From Myxococcales bacterium (GTDB lineage Bacteria; Myxococcota_A; Polyangia; Nannocystales; Nannocystaceae), in assembly GCA_020633295.1 (NCBI GenBank), contig JACKDW010000005.1, positions 558,001-622,000 on the forward strand: a stretch of DNA of 64,000 nucleotides, written 5' to 3'. The position numbers and the translations under genes were made by a program. This document shows positions 62,346-64,000 of this stretch, one piece after another (the first letter of the stretch is position 1; each line of letters opens with the position of its first letter). Under the pieces are notes generated by a model. The model was given only the letters and a program-made list of their open reading frames with translations. It was not told the origin of the DNA and did no database searches.

Positions 62346-62816
62346 CTAGACGCCCTGGTACCGGGTGCCGCGCGCCTTCCCGGTGTAGGTGACGTGCCCC
62401 TGGCTGATCAGGCGATTCAGCGCGGTGCGGATCTGCAGCGATGTCCCGCCTACGACGTTCTTGATCTCGGGCGCGGACACCGGCTCGGACTTCGACTTGA
62501 GAATGTCGAGGATCGCCTGGTCGTAGGCGTCACGCCCCTTCTGCGTGCGCGTGTTGACCTTGCCAGACTTCGCCGGGGCCTTCGCGCCGCCGCCGCCCGC
62601 CTTCGCGCTGCGGCGCGGGCTTGGTGACTTGCTGGCGCTCGCTCCTTCGAGGAGGTCGCCGACGGTGATCTGCTTCAACAGCCCGCCGAGCTCCCCCACA
62701 GACAGCTTCCCGAGCTCGCTGATGGTCATCTCGGGATGGGAACGAATCTGAGCGACAAGCACTTCGCGCTTGGCGTCCGTGACCGCATTCTTGAAGGCTT
62801 GCTCGAACTTCACCAT
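62346..62816 (-). CDS. Winged-helix-like DNA-binding protein
   Basis: The 156-residue product has a helical N-domain (MTISELGKLSVGELGGLLKQITVGDLL), a Lys/Ala/Ser/Pro-rich basic linker (about 60-92), and a C-terminal domain DQAILDILKSKSEPVSAPEIKNVVGGTSLQIRTALNRLISQGHVTYTG. The last part fits a winged helix, with recognition helix SLQIRTALNRL and wing GHVTYTGKARGTRY. The lysine-rich linker is histone-H1-like and suggests a nucleoid or regulatory protein. ATG 62816 is used. A palindrome with an AT-rich run lies a few bases upstream, so autoregulation is plausible. Confidence 0.72.
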   Translation of the reverse strand: MVKFEQAFKNAVTDAKREVLVAQIRSHPEMTISELGKLSVGELGGLLKQITVGDLLEGASASKSPSPRRSAKAGGGGAKAPAKSGKVNTRTQKGRDAYDQAILDILKSKSEPVSAPEIKNVVGGTSLQIRTALNRLISQGHVTYTGKARGTRYQGV

Positions 62817-62823
62817 ATTGGTC

Positions 62824-62853
62824 AGCTTGCCAAGCTATATATATAGTTGTCAA
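62824..62853 (-). promoter_or_regulatory. Palindrome and AT-rich box upstream of the winged-helix gene
   Basis: The perfect inverted repeat AGCTTG-C-CAAGCT (62824-62836) lies eight bases before the ATG. It abuts a TATATATA run (62837-62845) and TTGACA on the minus strand (62853-62848). The TTGACA-to-TATATA spacing is too short for an ordinary promoter, so the boxes may not be used together. An operator bound by the winged-helix protein itself is the leading idea. Confidence 0.5.
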
Positions 62854-63245
62854 CCGAAGATTTGCAATCAACCGTGCGTCTGGGCCGAATCCTGCGCTCG
62901 AGCCCGGCGATCGATCGCTGATTGTATTCGGTTGAGAAATGACGCCCAGACCAAATCTGTAGGTTTGGGCAGACACGTAGGATCCGCGCGAATGGGCAGT
63001 CTCGTGACGGGCGCGGGCAAATTTGCGCATGGCGGCCCAGAGCCCGACCGCTACGTCACCTTGGGAGCAGCTTCGTTCGCGGATCAACGCGTATTTGCCC
63101 GTGGCCACAACGCGTCGCGCGGCGCAGCACGACTGACGCGCCGCCGCGAGCGCGCTCAGACGACGTGAGCGACGAACGACCGCGAGGCGGTCGGGCTCCC
63201 CCGCCCCGCCCCGCGGACGACGACACGGCGCTGGACCGACGACCG
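62854..63245. other. Intergenic region before the methionine-salvage genes
   Basis: This 392-base gap is AT-richer near 62860-62990 and then GC-rich. Upstream signals of the winged-helix gene are in its left part. I see no supported gene, RNA or repeat. No S-box riboswitch is expected here because the mtn genes start at the far side, and I found none. Confidence 0.4.
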
Positions 63246-63695
63246 CTAGCGATAATGCGGCGTCCACCCCGAGGCGTCTTTGAACAGACGCACGCAGCGG
63301 ATGTGCTTTCGCTCGGTGAGGAAGAAGCGGTGGTAGAGCTGCGCCGGGACGATCAGCAGGTCACCGCGCTCGACCTGCACGCGGATCCAGCGGTCGTCCG
63401 CGCCGCGAATGTCGAAGATGCCCTCGCCGTCGAGCACGAGCCGCACCTCGTCGTCGGTGTGCAGGTGCTCATCCTTAAACTTGGCGCAGATGCCGTCGAG
63501 ATTCGGGGTCTCGGGATGGAGCTCGATGATGTCCTGCGTGACGTACCCGCGCGCCTGCTTGATGCGGTCGACGGCGGGCTGGAACCGCTCGTCCTCGACC
63601 TCCAGGCGCTCGTAGAACACGTCGACACGCGCGAGGTCCGTGGTCGTCGGCGCGGCCTCGTCCGCCGCGCGCTGCTCGAGCCATGAAAGCTGCAT
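63246..63695 (-). CDS. mtnD: Acireductone dioxygenase
   Basis: The 149-residue cupin has metal-ligand motif HLHTDDEVR (His-x-His...Glu) and YHRF (last His) in a beta-barrel of the usual length. It oxidises acireductone in the methionine salvage pathway; with iron it gives the keto-acid precursor of methionine, with nickel an off-pathway product. GAGAGG precedes ATG 63695. It follows the mtnB-like gene by 24 bases on the same strand, so the two form the salvage operon. Confidence 0.93.
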   Translation of the reverse strand: MQLSWLEQRAADEAAPTTTDLARVDVFYERLEVEDERFQPAVDRIKQARGYVTQDIIELHPETPNLDGICAKFKDEHLHTDDEVRLVLDGEGIFDIRGADDRWIRVQVERGDLLIVPAQLYHRFFLTERKHIRCVRLFKDASGWTPHYR

Positions 63696-63719
63696 CGTCC
63701 TCTCCCTCTCCCCTGCTCT

Positions 63720-64000
63720 TCACGCGCCGGCGCGGCGCGTCGGCGTCCCAGGCAGCGGCAGGCCGACGCGGTACGCCTCGACGACCGCGCGGAACAGGTA
63801 GTCGTAACACTCGGCCTGCGTCTTCGCTTTGATCCAGCTGTCCCCCCAGACATATACGCCGTGACCGGCGACGAGCACCGCGTCGACGTCTGGATAGGCG
63901 CGCATGGCCTCTTCCATGCTCTCGGTCAGCTCCGCCTCGCGCGCCGTGTTGCGAATGATGGGTACGCGCAGCTCGTCAAAGCAGCCCACGCCGCGCAGGC
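63720..64000 (-). CDS. mtnB: Methylthioribulose-1-phosphate dehydratase, C-terminal part
   Basis: The frame runs from the window edge to its stop at 63720, giving 93 residues of the class II aldolase-like fold. VDAVLVAGHGVYVWGDSWIKAKTQAECYDYLF contains the conserved HGVYVWG segment of MtnB with its zinc-binding His. Loss of water from methylthioribulose-1-phosphate is the step before enolase and dioxygenase. The gene is cut by the window, and a GTG at 63989 is internal, not a start. It lies directly upstream of mtnD. Confidence 0.87.
   Translation of the reverse strand, partial: LRGVGCFDELRVPIIRNTAREAELTESMEEAMRAYPDVDAVLVAGHGVYVWGDSWIKAKTQAECYDYLFRAVVEAYRVGLPLPGTPTRRAGA

Overview
The window is about 70 percent GC and reads like a myxobacterial chromosome, most likely family Nannocystaceae (Myxococcota). 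That assignment is inferred from style, not from a marker gene: many lipoproteins with Ser/Thr/Gly/Asp-rich stalks, Cys-rich or FG-GAP exported proteins, Hanks-type kinases, a mitochondrial-type EF-G, GTG starts and no phage or IS genes. Genes lie on both strands in short operons.

Layout. 1-2.7 kb: end of an unknown gene, a Cys-rich lipoprotein and a sulfite-oxidase-family enzyme. 2.9-9.2 kb: the most striking locus. A membrane Ser/Thr kinase and a translationally coupled pseudokinase converge on a two-gene operon encoding a beta-tubulin-like and an alpha-tubulin-like protein. Both resemble eukaryotic tubulins rather than FtsZ. Two arrays of 11-bp repeats lie upstream of the tubulin operon. 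10-21 kb: a pentapeptide-repeat/potassium-channel fusion, exported beta-helix and FG-GAP lipoproteins, an Acg-type nitroreductase with a class V aminotransferase, a frameshifted lipoprotein gene, and a secreted protein made of disulfide-rich repeats. 21-23.4 kb: SanA-like protein, APS reductase (cysH), DUF4345 protein.

23.4-31.6 kb: a two-sided phosphorylation locus. On the plus strand is a GAK-type operon (amphi-Trp protein, PhoU-phosphotransferase, ATP-grasp, HprK-related kinase B, CofD-like protein). On the minus strand, divergently, are a histidine phosphatase, a metallophosphatase and a second amphi-Trp protein. The biochemical role of GAK systems is unknown to me; here kinase-type and phosphatase-type genes sit back to back. 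31.8-41.4 kb: PDZ protein, SGNH hydrolase, LysM-M74 murein endopeptidase, SspB-like ClpXP adaptor, TcdA, TPR lipoprotein. 41.7-57.8 kb: a very large FecR/VIT/VWA/TPR lipoprotein, a PEP-carboxykinase-family protein, an atypical Lgt-family protein, release factor 3, a metallophosphatase, a bacterial tyrosine autokinase, a sodium:solute symporter and a BASS transporter.

58.1-59.2 kb: a tandem tRNA array, one divergent tRNA-like element followed by six tRNA-Glu and three tRNA-Asn genes produced by repeated duplication. 59.2-64 kb: an unknown protein, an mtEFG1-type elongation factor G, a winged-helix-like protein with an AT-rich palindromic upstream site, and the methionine-salvage pair mtnD-mtnB, the latter cut by the window edge. 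Short tandem repeats with 8-, 11-, 12- or 16-bp periods recur between genes and sometimes run into coding sequence.
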